A stretch of DNA of 64,000 nt from Salinarimonas sp046292825 (GTDB taxonomy: Bacteria; Pseudomonadota; Alphaproteobacteria; Rhizobiales; Beijerinckiaceae), in contig NZ_JBKBQG010000001.1 in assembly GCF_046292825.1 (NCBI RefSeq), forward strand, positions 62,001 through 126,000, given 5' to 3'. This document shows, one piece after another, positions 52,279-61,543 of the stretch. The translations under genes were made by a program, and so were the position numbers. Positions within the stretch are counted from its first letter, which is position 1; every line of letters starts with the position of its first letter. The notes below the pieces were generated by a model. That model had not been told where the DNA came from. It did not search any database and was given only the letters and a program-made list of their open reading frames with translations.

Positions 52279-52473
52279 CTCGGGCTCTCCTCGCCTTTTG
52301 CGTCTTCTGTACCGCGCGCTCGCCTCGCGCGCGTCCGGCCGCCGAGGCGGGATCGGACTTTCGTCTAGGATTAGTTCAGGGGTGAACTTCCGGCAAGGCG
52401 GGGAGGGGGCCGCGAGGGGTTGGGAAAGGGGGCGTCGGGAGGCCGCGTGGAGTAAGGAGGCAGAAAATTTAAT

Positions 52474-52938
52474 CTAGAATTTCCACCCTTGAGCAATCAT
52501 AAATTCATCGAAGGAAAGGCAATACACTCCAAAATGCGTGCAAATATTAGGGATTTTCGCTGCATTATTCTCGTATTTTTCCGTAGTAACTACTGTTCTC
52601 TTTTCATGGCGTGCTTTCGCTACTACGAACGGATCGGCAATCTTTCCACCGTTAAGCAATTTCTTTCTGTCGATACTCTGTTGGAAGTGGGATACTGCAA
52701 ATATTTCTCGTATAAAAAGCGCCTCTGCAACTGTCGGATCGTGACAAATCGCGCGATTACCCCTCAGCCACTCATCGGCATGGCCGAAGTCTTCGAGTTC
52801 GCGATGTACTTCTTTGCACGAAACGATCTCGCCTCCAGCAATAAGCTGATCAAATCGGTTCCAGAGAGTCTCAAAGACCTTGCGGTTGTAGTGCTTGAAC
52901 ATGCCCGACAAAGGGCCGGTGTCGAACACGTAGCTCAC
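52474..52938 (-). CDS. DUF4411 PIN-like toxin
   Basis: A 154-aa PIN-domain-like protein of family DUF4411. It begins SYVFDTGPLSGMF (first acidic residue), has EVHRELEDFGHADEWLRG, and ends with ADPFVVAKARHEKRTVVTTEKYE, supplying the acidic nuclease cluster. The GTG start is preceded by GGGGT. It lies 63 nt after the antitoxin gene and is clearly less GC-rich than flanking genes. Predicted to be an RNA-cleaving toxin. Confidence 0.85.
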   Translation of the reverse strand: MSYVFDTGPLSGMFKHYNRKVFETLWNRFDQLIAGGEIVSCKEVHRELEDFGHADEWLRGNRAICHDPTVAEALFIREIFAVSHFQQSIDRKKLLNGGKIADPFVVAKARHEKRTVVTTEKYENNAAKIPNICTHFGVYCLSFDEFMIAQGWKF

Positions 52939-53001
52939 GCTGCACCCCGCAGAAACTTAGCTTCGAGCGTCGGGATATTACGAGGCTTCCAATCAAGGTA
53001 A

Positions 53002-54063
53002 TCAGCTAGCTCTGTTTCTGATTCGATTCTGGTAGTATGCGCTGAAAGCGAGGCTGATGTATTCGCGACCTAGGTAGGATATCTTACTATTATAAGGGTC
53101 GCCCCCCTTGGACGATACTTTCTGCTTCGTCCACGCCTTCGCTGCCTCGACGTACTCTCCTTCGGAGACTAGATCTTGATCTACAAAGCGCCTATATATC
53201 AATTCGCGGCTAACATTTAAAGACGACGCTATATCTGATGCGAGTTGACGAGAGATACTCCTTTCGGATCGCAGTTTTTCGATGACACTCGAAGGCGCAA
53301 GGAACTCTGCGGCGAATCGATTGCAGGCTATCTCTACTTGCTTTGCAGAACTAGACGAAATCGAAACGCGCCCCTCAGAGTCGATACCACTCGTGTTAAA
53401 AAACAAATGTGCCAGCTCATGGAACAGAGTGAAGATCTGGCGCGTCTTCGCAGCAGTGTTATTTACATATATAATTGGAAATTGTTCATCAACAAGACAA
53501 AAGCCGAAAAAACCTTCTACCTTGAACGCGTCCTTGAACACATAGACGCCGTTCTGATAGAGGACATCACGCCAAGCCCTGAGAGCGGTCTCGGAATCTT
53601 TCCAGGACATTTGTTCCTCAAGAGAAATATTTAAAAATTTACGTACTTCTGACGCCATTGCCTTTATATTTGTTTGGGATGAGTAGCTAAGGTTCTGCGT
53701 AATGACGCTACGAGCCGGGTTTTTCCCCTGGTTGAGTTCGGATAATCCAATTTGAAAAGCCTTCGCTTTACGGAGTAAGAACCGGATACGTGGAGGCAGG
53801 CTTTCCAGGCTCGCCTCAGGCAATGTGCGAAAAGTCTCCTCAATTGGGGGCGTCGATGGCGGCGAAGGGAAAAAGAAGGTGGCAATGGGCACCTTCAGGG
53901 TGACGGAAAGCCGCTCTAGCTGCGCGTAAGTCGGACCGCCACTTCCGCTCTCCCAATCGGTGATGTCCGCAAACTTTGCGGAGAGCTCGTCAAGGCTCAG
54001 CCCGGCACGCTTCCGCGCCCAAGTGAGCACCGACGGGGTAATTGGGAACGCCTCTCGCGCCAT
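53002..54063 (-). CDS. XRE-family regulator fused to ImmA/IrrE metallopeptidase domain (antitoxin)
   Basis: A 353-aa protein. Residues ~1-65 are a helix-turn-helix (LTWARKRAGLSLDELSAKF, PTYAQLERLSVTLKVPIATFF). Residues ~170-300 form an ImmA/IrrE (COG2856) domain with the zinc motif HELAH in FTLFHELAHLFF and a downstream Glu (NRFAAEFLAP). This pair with DUF4411 is a common toxin-antitoxin arrangement, and the HTH would autoregulate it. Codon use and base composition (about 50% GC or lower) differ sharply from neighbours, indicating transfer. Confidence 0.88.
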   Translation of the reverse strand: MAREAFPITPSVLTWARKRAGLSLDELSAKFADITDWESGSGGPTYAQLERLSVTLKVPIATFFFPSPPSTPPIEETFRTLPEASLESLPPRIRFLLRKAKAFQIGLSELNQGKNPARSVITQNLSYSSQTNIKAMASEVRKFLNISLEEQMSWKDSETALRAWRDVLYQNGVYVFKDAFKVEGFFGFCLVDEQFPIIYVNNTAAKTRQIFTLFHELAHLFFNTSGIDSEGRVSISSSSAKQVEIACNRFAAEFLAPSSVIEKLRSERSISRQLASDIASSLNVSRELIYRRFVDQDLVSEGEYVEAAKAWTKQKVSSKGGDPYNSKISYLGREYISLAFSAYYQNRIRNRAS

Positions 54064-54305
54064 ACGTGCTATCCTCTGGATGCAACTTAGCCGATCCGTT
54101 TTGCAGTGCAAGCATTAGAGTCAAACTTGCCGCCGTGAGTGTGACGAGTCGAGCCCTCCCCGGCTAGGTCACCTGCTTTAGCTTCAAAGGCACATCTCCC
54201 GAATCTTAGCGCGTGAAATCGTCCCGCGTCTGCGCTACCTATCGCGCGCGCCCGAGCGGGTGTGTAGGCCTTCACGAGACTGACGCAGACGAGAACGGAA
54301 CGACG

Positions 54306-55460
54306 ATGTCGAGCGCCCTGTCGCAGACGAGCGAGATCGAGCCGCAGAATTCCCCCACCCGCCCGATGCCGCGCGCGGGCGTGATGGCCATCGAGGCCTA
54401 CGTGCCCGGCAAGAGCGCCGTGCCGGCGGGCGTCGTGCCCCACAAGCTCTCCTCGAACGAGAACCCCTTCGGCCCCTCGCCGAAGGCGGTCGCGGCGGCA
54501 CAGGGGGCGCTCGCCAAGCTCCATCTCTATCCGGACGGGTCGGCCACCGCTCTGCGCGGCGCGATCGCGCGGAAATACGGTCTCGACCCGCAGCGCATCG
54601 TCTGCGGCTCGGGCTCGGACGAATTGCTCGCGCTCCTCGCCACCGCCTATATCGGCCCCGGCGACGAGGCGATCTATTCCGCCCACGGCTTCCTCGTCTA
54701 CCGCATCGCGATCCTGGCGGCCGGCGGCGTGCCCGTGGTGGCGCCCGAGCGCGACCTGACGACGGACGTCGACGCGATCCTGGCGCGCGTCACGCCGCGC
54801 ACGCGCATGGTCTTCCTCGCCAATCCCAACAACCCGACGGGCACCTATCTCCCCTTCGAGGAGGTCAAGCGCCTGCATGCGGGGCTGCCGCCGCACGTGC
54901 TCCTCGTGCTCGACGCGGCCTATGCGGAATACGTCCGCCGCAACGATTACGCGGCGGGGCTCGAGCTGGCGCTGACCGCCGACAACGTGGTGATGACGCG
55001 CACCTTCTCGAAGGTCTACGGGCTCGCGGCCCTGCGGCTCGGCTGGCTCGTGGCGCCGCCGCACGTGGTCGACGCGCTCGAGCGCATCCGCCCGCCCTTC
55101 AACGTCAATTCCGCCGCGCTCGCCGCCGGCATCGCCGCGATCGAGGACGAGGCGCATGTCGCATCCTCCGTCGCCCACAACGAGGAATGGCTCGAGCGGA
55201 TGACGACCGCCCTGTCCGCCCTCGGGCTCGGGGTCACCCCGTCCGTCGGCAATTTCCTCCTCCTCCATTTCCCGACCGAGCCCGGCCGCACCGCGCACGA
55301 GGCGGACGCGTTCCTCACCGCCCGCGGCCTCGTCCTGCGGCGGATGGACGGTTACGGCCTGCCGGGCGCGCTGCGCCTGTCGATCGGCACCGCGGAGGCG
55401 AACGAGCGCGTGATCGCGGCCTTGTCCGACTTCATGGGCGGAGCGTCGACGCATGCCTGA
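54306..55460 (+). CDS. hisC: Histidinol-phosphate aminotransferase (class I/II)
   Basis: A 384-aa PLP-dependent aminotransferase. It has KLSSNENPFGPSPKA (substrate loop), DGSATALRGAIARKYG, ANPNNPTGTY, and the PLP lysine in TRTFSKVYGLAALRLGW. It can make histidinol phosphate and, in many bacteria with this gene order, transaminates prephenate or aromatic keto acids. Its overlap by 8 nt with tyrA supports an aromatic amino-acid role. The start MSSALSQ follows a weak site; the frame upstream to 54213 is intergenic. Confidence 0.93.
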   Translation: MSSALSQTSEIEPQNSPTRPMPRAGVMAIEAYVPGKSAVPAGVVPHKLSSNENPFGPSPKAVAAAQGALAKLHLYPDGSATALRGAIARKYGLDPQRIVCGSGSDELLALLATAYIGPGDEAIYSAHGFLVYRIAILAAGGVPVVAPERDLTTDVDAILARVTPRTRMVFLANPNNPTGTYLPFEEVKRLHAGLPPHVLLVLDAAYAEYVRRNDYAAGLELALTADNVVMTRTFSKVYGLAALRLGWLVAPPHVVDALERIRPPFNVNSAALAAGIAAIEDEAHVASSVAHNEEWLERMTTALSALGLGVTPSVGNFLLLHFPTEPGRTAHEADAFLTARGLVLRRMDGYGLPGALRLSIGTAEANERVIAALSDFMGGASTHA

Positions 55461-56394
55461 GCGGCTCGGCTCCCCGCGCGAGACGCCGCTCTTCCGGCGG
55501 CTCGTCCTCGTCGGGATCGGCCTCATCGGCTCCTCGATCGCGCTCGCCGCGCGGCGTCAGAACCTGGCCGAGCGCATCGTCGCCGTGGACAAGGACGAGG
55601 GCGTGCGCGCGCGCGTCGCCGAGCTCGGGCTCGCCGACGAGATCCATGCCGATCCGGCTCAGGCGGTCGCGGGCGCGGACCTCGTGATCCTGTGCGTGCC
55701 CGTCGGCGCCTGCGGTGCGGTGGCGAAGGCGATCGCGCCTGCGCTCGCGCCGGGAGCCATCGTCTCGGATGTCGGCTCGGTCAAGGGCGCGGTGATGGCC
55801 TCCGTCGAGCCGCATCTGCCCGAAGGCGTGCATTTCGTCCCCGCCCACCCCGTCGCCGGCACCGAGAATTCCGGCCCCGACGCGGGCTTTCCGACGCTCT
55901 TCCTCAATCGCTGGTCGATCCTCACCCCCGCCTACGGCACCGATTCCGACGCGGTCGAGCGCGTGCGCGCCTTCTGGCAGGGCATGGGCGCGAATGTCGA
56001 GTTCATGTCGGCGCCGCACCACGATCTCGTGCTCGCCATCACGAGCCACGTGCCGCATCTCATCGCCTACAACATCGTCGGCACCGCGGCCGATCTCGAA
56101 CGGGTCACCGAGAAGGAGGTGATCAAGTTCTCGGCGGGCGGCTTCCGCGACTTCACCCGCATCGCCGCCTCCGACCCGACGATGTGGCGCGACGTCTTCC
56201 TCAACAACAAGGAAGCCGTGCTCGAGATGCTCTCGCGCTTCAACGAGGATCTGGCTGCGCTCGCCCGCGCCATCCGCTGGGACGACGGGGAGGCGCTGCA
56301 CAAGCTCTTCACCCGCACCCGCGCCATCCGCCGCGGCATCATCTCGGAAGGCCAGGACGCCCCGCTCGTCGATTTCGGCCGCCCGCGGGAGTGA
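55453..56394 (+). CDS. tyrA: Prephenate/arogenate dehydrogenase family protein
   Basis: A 313-aa NAD(P)-dependent enzyme of tyrosine biosynthesis. The Rossmann motif VGIGLIGSSIALAAR is at residue ~20; SDVGSVKGAVM, PAHPVAGTENSGPDAGF and HVPHLIAYNIVG are diagnostic of the TyrA/TyrC family. It would oxidise prephenate or arogenate in the cytoplasm. It is co-translated with the upstream hisC-type aminotransferase. Confidence 0.94.
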   Translation: MPERLGSPRETPLFRRLVLVGIGLIGSSIALAARRQNLAERIVAVDKDEGVRARVAELGLADEIHADPAQAVAGADLVILCVPVGACGAVAKAIAPALAPGAIVSDVGSVKGAVMASVEPHLPEGVHFVPAHPVAGTENSGPDAGFPTLFLNRWSILTPAYGTDSDAVERVRAFWQGMGANVEFMSAPHHDLVLAITSHVPHLIAYNIVGTAADLERVTEKEVIKFSAGGFRDFTRIAASDPTMWRDVFLNNKEAVLEMLSRFNEDLAALARAIRWDDGEALHKLFTRTRAIRRGIISEGQDAPLVDFGRPRE

Positions 56395-56477
56395 TCGCGT
56401 CGAGCCGGAACCGCGTCCGGCCTGTCGTGACGGTCAATCCGGGGCGCGCAGGGACAGGCAAACAACACACGCCGCGC

Positions 56478-56753
56478 TCAAGCCGACGGCTCGCCGACCG
56501 GCTCGTAGAGGGTCTGCGCCTCGCTCGCGGGTCCGCGGCGCTCGCCGAGATCGAGGACGCGCACGGCCATCGTGGCGTGGGGCGCCGCGACGACGAGGAC
56601 GTCGCCGATCGCGATCCCCTTGGCGGGGTTCGTCTGCCGCTGGCCGTTGAGGCGCACGTAGCCGTCCTCCACGAGCCGCGCCGCCATTCCGCGCGTGCGC
56701 GCGAACCGCGCGTACCAGAGCCACTTGTCGAGCCTCTGGCGATCCGCGCGCAC
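56478..56753 (-). CDS. S4-domain RNA-binding protein (Hsp15-like)
   Basis: A 91-aa protein made of one S4 domain: RLDKWLWYARFARTRGMAARLVEDGYVRLNGQR, then GDVLVV, as in heat-shock protein 15 (given in part: key residues RLDKWLW and GYVRLNG). Hsp15 binds stalled 50S subunits carrying nascent chains. The start is GTG. It lies 34 nt after the SUV3-like helicase, an arrangement seen in Hyphomicrobiales, suggesting a shared RNA or ribosome role. Confidence 0.88.
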   Translation of the reverse strand: MRADRQRLDKWLWYARFARTRGMAARLVEDGYVRLNGQRQTNPAKGIAIGDVLVVAAPHATMAVRVLDLGERRGPASEAQTLYEPVGEPSA

Positions 56754-56787
56754 GGGAATCAGGCCGAGCGCGGAGAGGGGCGGCCCA

Positions 56788-59700
56788 TCAGCTCTTGCCC
56801 TCGAGCTGAGCCTTCAGCGCCGCGAGCTTCGCGAAGGGCGAATCGGGATCGGGCTGCTTTTCGCGGCGCTCGCGCTGCGGCGGCGCACCGGTGCGCGGAC
56901 CGCGATCCTCGCGCTGCGGACGCGGACCGCGCCCGCCCTCGCCGCGATCGGGACGGCCCTCGCCGCGACCCTCTCCGCGTCCTTCGCCGCGACCCTTGCC
57001 GAAACGCTCCTCGCGCGGCTTGTCGGGGCGCGGGCCGCGCTCGTCGCGGCGTTCGCCGCGCCGCTCGCCCGGCTGACGCTCACCCGGCTGACCCTGGCCC
57101 GGCTGGGCGGGCCCGCGCCCGCCCTCGCGACGGCGCTGGTCGCCGCGGCCTTCGCCCCGCTGACCCGGGCGCCCGTGGCGCTGACGCGGCTCGCGCCGGC
57201 CCTGACGCCAGACGACGACCGTCTCGGGCTCGGCCGGCGCCTCCGCGGGCGCCGCCTCCGCGACGAGAGTCTCGGCGGGGGCCTCCTCCGCGGCAACCTC
57301 CTCGGAGACGACCTCCTCGGAGACCTGCTCCTCGGCGACCGGCGCGTCCAGAACCGCGACTTCGGCGACATCCGCGCCGCCCGCGTCGCCCTCTTGGGCC
57401 GCGATCGGCTCCGGAGCGTCCTCGGCGGGGGCCTTGGCCGAAATCGGCTCCGACGGCACCCCCTCCGTCGGCGTTTCGTCGACGGCGGCCTCGGGCATCG
57501 CCTCGGTCGCGACGCTCTCCTCCGACGTCGCCTCGGCCGAAGCCTCCGCCTTCGCCGGCGCGATCGGCGTCGTCGGCTGGGGCAGGAGGATCGTCGAGAC
57601 GATGGCGGGGCCGGTGCGGGTCTCGGCGACGTAGCCGAGCGATTTGAGGATCTGCGCGAAATCCTCGCCCGCGCAGCCGACGAGCGAGGTCATCGCGACC
57701 GTCGCCACGAAGGCGTCGCCCTCCGCCGCGCCCGCCGGCGGCTCGCCGATCGTGGTGCCGGGAACGTAGGCGATGGCCGGGCGAATCAGGTCGGCGAGGC
57801 GCTCGAGGATGTCGACGCGCACCGCCCGCCCGCCGCAGACCCGGAAGCCGGCCGAGCGGTAGAGCCCCTTCGCCACCTCGGTATCGACGGGTATGGAGGT
57901 GCGGCCCGAGCTCGCGAGATGGGCGATCTCGTCGATGCCCTTCTGGTCGAGCCCGCCGTTCTTGAGCGCCCAGAGCTGCGCCGCGAGCGTGCGCGGCGCG
58001 GGCTTCATCAGAGCGGGCAGATAGAGGTGATAGGCGCCGAAGCGGATGCCCTTCTGGCGCAGCGCGGCGCGCGCCTGCTGGTCGAGACCGCGGACCTCCT
58101 GGAGGACGCGCGCGCGCTCGAGCACGCCGAGCGCCTCGGCGATCTGGAAGGCGATGCCGCGCGCGATGCCCGTCAGATCGGCGGGCTCCTCGAGCTCGAT
58201 CAGCGGCCCGAGCGTGCGCGTGACGTGCGCCTTGAGCCAGGCCTTGATCCGGCCCTCGACCTTCTCGAGCGCGGCGCCCGTCAGGTGCTCGTCGGCGATC
58301 AGCCACACGCGCGGGTCGAGCACCTTCTCGCCGGCCTCGAGCTTCGCCACCGGCTCGCCGATCCAGCGGATCGTGCCGTCGTTGGCGAGCGCGAAGCTCG
58401 AATCGGCTGCCGTGGCGAAGCGCTCGGCGCGCGCCTCGATCTCGCCCGCGAGCCCCTTCACCGCCGCGTTGCGGAGGGTCTTGGCCTCGTCGCCCGTCGC
58501 GTCCGGATCGGGAACGAAGACGAATCCGGACAGGCGCCCGACGTGCTGACCCTCGACGCTGACGTCGCCGGTCTGCGAAATTTCCGCTTCAAGCATCGCG
58601 TTCTCTCTCAAGCGCCGCATGAGCACGCTGGTGCGCCGGTCGACGAACCGGCTGGCCAGGCGCTCGTGCAGCGCATCCGACAGCTTGTCCTCTACCGCAC
58701 GCGTCTCGCTCTGCCAATGCTCCGGATCGCGCAACCAGTCCGGTCTGTTGGCGACGAAGGTCCAAGTCCGCACCTGCGCGATGCGGGTGGAGAGCGTGTC
58801 GATGTCGCCGTCGACCCGGTCGAGCATCTTCACGTGGCGGGAAAACCACTCGTCCGGCACCCGCCCGTCGCGCATCAGGAAACGGTAGAGCGCGGTGACG
58901 AGGTCCGCGTGGGTCTGGGGCGAGACCTTGCGGTAATCCGGCACCTGGCAGACCTCCCAGAGCCGCTCGACGGCGCCGGGCGAGGTCGCGAGGTCGCGCA
59001 TCTCGGGCTCGCGCGCCACGATCTCCAGCGCGGCGACGTCCTCGGCCATCGGCGCGCGGGTGAGGCCGTGCTCGCGCGGCTGCTCGGCGAGGCTCGCCTG
59101 CAGGCGCTCGAGGTTGCGGAAATCGAGATCGGGGTTGCGCCATTGCAGGATGCGCACCGGCTCGAAGACGTGGTTCTCCACCGCCTCGATCAGCTCCGGC
59201 TCGAACGGATCGCAGCGCCCGGCCGTGCCGAAGGTGCCGTCGTTGAGGTGGCGCCCGGCGCGGCCCGCGATCTGGCCGATCTCGGAGGGGTTGAGCTTGC
59301 GGAAGCGGAAGCCGTCGAACTTGCGGTCGGCGGCGAAGGCGACGTGGTCGACGTCGAGATTGAGGCCCATGCCGATGGCGTCGGTCGCTACCAGATAGTC
59401 GACGTCGCCCGATTGGTAGAGCGCCACCTGGGCGTTGCGGGTGCGCGGGGAGAGCGCGCCGAGCACCACCGCCGCTCCGCCGCGTTGGCGGCGGATCAAT
59501 TCGGCGATGGCGTAGACCTCCTCGGCCGAGAAGGCGACGATCGCCGAGCGTGCGGGCAGGCGCGAGATCTTCTTCTGGCCGGCATAGGAGAGCTGCGACA
59601 GGCGCGGGCGCGTCGTCACGTGCACGCCCGGGATCAGCGCCTCGACGAGCGGCTTCATCGTCGCCGAGCCGATCAGCAGCGTCTCGTCGCGCCCGCGCTG

Positions 59701-60066
59701 ATTGAGCAGGCGATCGGTGAAGACGTGGCCGCGATCGAGATCGGCGGCGAGCTGGATCTCGTCGATCGCGACGAAGGCGAGGTCGAGATCGCGCGGCATG
59801 GCCTCGGCCGTGCAGATCCAGTAGCGCGGGTGCTTCGGCTTGATCTTCTCCTCGCCGGTGACGAGGGCGACCGCATCCGCGCCCGCCCGCGCCACGACGC
59901 GGCCGTAGACCTCGCGCGCGAGAAGCCGCAGCGGCAGGCCGATCATGCCCGAGGAATGGGCGAGCATCCGCTCGATCGCGAGATGCGTCTTGCCGGTATT
60001 GGTCGGGCCGAGGACCGCGGTGACGCCACGCGAGCGGGCCTGCGGCGGGAGCGAAAGGCGGGGCAT
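56788..60066 (-). CDS. SUV3-like DExH RNA/DNA helicase with low-complexity C-terminal tail
   Basis: About 1092 aa. Helicase motifs: I GPTNTGKTH, II DEIQ in FVAIDEIQLAADL, III SAT, and VI QIAGRAGRH, followed by a SUV3-type C-terminal region. From about residue 860 an Ala/Glu-rich acidic stretch (PAKAEASAEATSEE, EEVVSEEVAAEE) leads to a basic Arg/Gly/Gln-rich tail (RGEGRGEGRGEGRPDRGEGG). The tail should be disordered and bind RNA or partners. Homologues of the mitochondrial SUV3 degradosome helicase are found in alphaproteobacteria. ATG 60183 is an alternative start. Confidence 0.9.
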   Translation of the reverse strand: MPRLSLPPQARSRGVTAVLGPTNTGKTHLAIERMLAHSSGMIGLPLRLLAREVYGRVVARAGADAVALVTGEEKIKPKHPRYWICTAEAMPRDLDLAFVAIDEIQLAADLDRGHVFTDRLLNQRGRDETLLIGSATMKPLVEALIPGVHVTTRPRLSQLSYAGQKKISRLPARSAIVAFSAEEVYAIAELIRRQRGGAAVVLGALSPRTRNAQVALYQSGDVDYLVATDAIGMGLNLDVDHVAFAADRKFDGFRFRKLNPSEIGQIAGRAGRHLNDGTFGTAGRCDPFEPELIEAVENHVFEPVRILQWRNPDLDFRNLERLQASLAEQPREHGLTRAPMAEDVAALEIVAREPEMRDLATSPGAVERLWEVCQVPDYRKVSPQTHADLVTALYRFLMRDGRVPDEWFSRHVKMLDRVDGDIDTLSTRIAQVRTWTFVANRPDWLRDPEHWQSETRAVEDKLSDALHERLASRFVDRRTSVLMRRLRENAMLEAEISQTGDVSVEGQHVGRLSGFVFVPDPDATGDEAKTLRNAAVKGLAGEIEARAERFATAADSSFALANDGTIRWIGEPVAKLEAGEKVLDPRVWLIADEHLTGAALEKVEGRIKAWLKAHVTRTLGPLIELEEPADLTGIARGIAFQIAEALGVLERARVLQEVRGLDQQARAALRQKGIRFGAYHLYLPALMKPAPRTLAAQLWALKNGGLDQKGIDEIAHLASSGRTSIPVDTEVAKGLYRSAGFRVCGGRAVRVDILERLADLIRPAIAYVPGTTIGEPPAGAAEGDAFVATVAMTSLVGCAGEDFAQILKSLGYVAETRTGPAIVSTILLPQPTTPIAPAKAEASAEATSEESVATEAMPEAAVDETPTEGVPSEPISAKAPAEDAPEPIAAQEGDAGGADVAEVAVLDAPVAEEQVSEEVVSEEVAAEEAPAETLVAEAAPAEAPAEPETVVVWRQGRREPRQRHGRPGQRGEGRGDQRRREGGRGPAQPGQGQPGERQPGERRGERRDERGPRPDKPREERFGKGRGEGRGEGRGEGRPDRGEGGRGPRPQREDRGPRTGAPPQRERREKQPDPDSPFAKLAALKAQLEGKS

Positions 60067-60284
60067 GGTCGGGGGGGAGCTCGCGGGTCTCTCTCGAACG
60101 GGGGCCGAAGCGGGTCCCCGGGCCGCTTGCGCGGATCGGAACGGGCGTCGAACGGAGAGGGGGCGAATCGGCGACTCCGGCATCTACCGGGTTCGTTCTC
60201 CGACGACGCCCCCGCGCCGCAGGCCCTATATGGGCGCGTTCGCGGGAGAATGCGAGCGGGTCCGTGTCGATGGTCGTACGGGGA

Positions 60285-60704
60285 TCACTCCGCGTCGGGC
60301 TTGCCGCGCAGGCTCTTGATGCCGGATCGGCGCGTCTTCGCCTCGACCCGGCGACGCTTCGAGGCGAGCGTCGGGCGCGTCGGGCGCCGCGGCGGCGGGC
60401 GGTAGGCGGCGCGGCGGATGAGATCCACGAGGCGCGCGATGGCATCGGCGCGGTTGCGCTCCTGGTCGCGGTAGACCTGGGCGGTGATGACGATGGTGCC
60501 GTCCTTCGTCATCCGGCTGCCGGCGATCGCGGGAAGCCGCGCCTTGACGCCGTCCGGCAACGAGGGCGAGGCGAGCGCGGGAAAGCGCAGCTGCACCGCC
60601 GACGAGACCTTGTTGACGTTCTGACCGCCGGGGCCGGAGGCGCGGATCGCCACGATCTCGATTTCGCCTTCGTCGAGGGCGATCGTCTGGGTGACCTCGA
60701 TCAT
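60285..60704 (-). CDS. arfB: Alternative ribosome-rescue factor ArfB (peptidyl-tRNA hydrolase)
   Basis: A 139-aa class-I release-factor-like protein. The GGQ catalytic motif lies in RASGPGGQNVNKVSSAVQLRF; a basic C-terminal tail (RPTLASKRRRVEAKTRRSGIKSLRGK) enters the empty mRNA channel in known ArfB (YaeJ). It hydrolyses peptidyl-tRNA on ribosomes stalled without a stop codon. Length and tail are typical. Stand-alone gene, divergent from a small membrane-protein gene. Confidence 0.93.
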   Translation of the reverse strand: MIEVTQTIALDEGEIEIVAIRASGPGGQNVNKVSSAVQLRFPALASPSLPDGVKARLPAIAGSRMTKDGTIVITAQVYRDQERNRADAIARLVDLIRRAAYRPPPRRPTRPTLASKRRRVEAKTRRSGIKSLRGKPDAE

Positions 60705-60833
60705 CGCGCGTCCTGCCGGGGTTTGATTTCGAGGTCCGCCGATACCATGTAGAGCGCGCGCTGCCCAGCGCTCCCCGCGTGGGGACGGCCGGGCGGCAGC
60801 CGCACGACGACGAGATGCGAGGGGAACGAGCCG

Positions 60834-61190
60834 ATGATCCGCTTCGTGAAATACGAGAACGGGCAGCCGCGGGTGGTGACCATCCCGCGCTGGGCCATCG
60901 GGCTCGGGCTCGCGGCCGCCTTCCTCGTCGGGCTGATGGTGCTGGTGCTCGCCGCCGGCATCGCGCTCGTCGCGGTGCCCGCCATCATCGTCGCCGGCGG
61001 CGTCGCCGCCTGGCTCGGGCGCGGCAAGGCTTTGTCGGGCCGCAACGCGGTCGCGCCGCACGGCGAGACCTTCGGCCGCGAGCCGTTCGCGCGCGAGCCG
61101 TTCGCTGGCGCGCGCGATCCCCGCCGCCCGGCGCCCGACGGGATCGAGGATGCCGAGTTCCGGGTCGTCGATCGCGACGAGCGGCGATGA
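60834..61190 (+). CDS. Small membrane protein of unknown function
   Basis: A 118-aa protein with two hydrophobic segments (WAIGLGLAAAFLVGLMVLVLA and ALVAVPAIIVAGGVAAWL) and a polar, proline/arginine-rich tail with duplicated REPFAREPFA. No family is recognised. Its stop overlaps the DUF6522 gene start (ATGA), so the two are probably translated together. Confidence 0.68.
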   Translation: MIRFVKYENGQPRVVTIPRWAIGLGLAAAFLVGLMVLVLAAGIALVAVPAIIVAGGVAAWLGRGKALSGRNAVAPHGETFGREPFAREPFAGARDPRRPAPDGIEDAEFRVVDRDERR

Positions 61191-61480
61191 GCGATCGCGT
61201 CGAGCGCGATTCCGACGGCTTCCACGTCGACGCGAAGACGATCGGGGAGGGGTTCGGGATCGAGCCCGCCGAGGTCGTCCGCCACCTGCGCGAGGGCACG
61301 ATCACGAGCCTCGTCGAGCGCGGCGAGAACGAGGACGAGGGCCTGTGGCGCCTCACCTTCTTCCACGCGAGCGCGCGCTATCGCCTGATCGTCGACGAGA
61401 CCGGCGCGATCCTCAAGCGCTCCCGCATCGCCTATGACGGCGTGCCCCTGCCGGCGGCTCTGCGCAGACGCGGATCCTGA
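61187..61480 (+). CDS. DUF6522-like small protein
   Basis: A 97-aa soluble protein: GFHVDAKTIGEGFGIEPAEVVRHLREGTITSLVERGENEDEG (key parts FHVDA, LREGTITSLVERG) and WRLTFFHASARYRLIVDE fit the DUF6522 family as remembered. Function is unknown; members occur in alphaproteobacteria, sometimes near respiratory or membrane genes. It is ATGA-coupled to the membrane-protein gene upstream. Confidence 0.7.
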   Translation: MSDRVERDSDGFHVDAKTIGEGFGIEPAEVVRHLREGTITSLVERGENEDEGLWRLTFFHASARYRLIVDETGAILKRSRIAYDGVPLPAALRRRGS

Positions 61481-61543
61481 GAGCGCGCGGGGAAGCGCGA
61501 CGATGCGCGCAACCCAAATGCCACGTCCCGCGTTCGCTGGGGC

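Noticed and set aside
56695..60405. 1236-codon plus-strand open frame opposite the helicase
   Set aside because: It is the antisense shadow of the helicase gene, with an Arg/Leu/Ala-rich composition typical of high-GC antisense frames and no family motifs.
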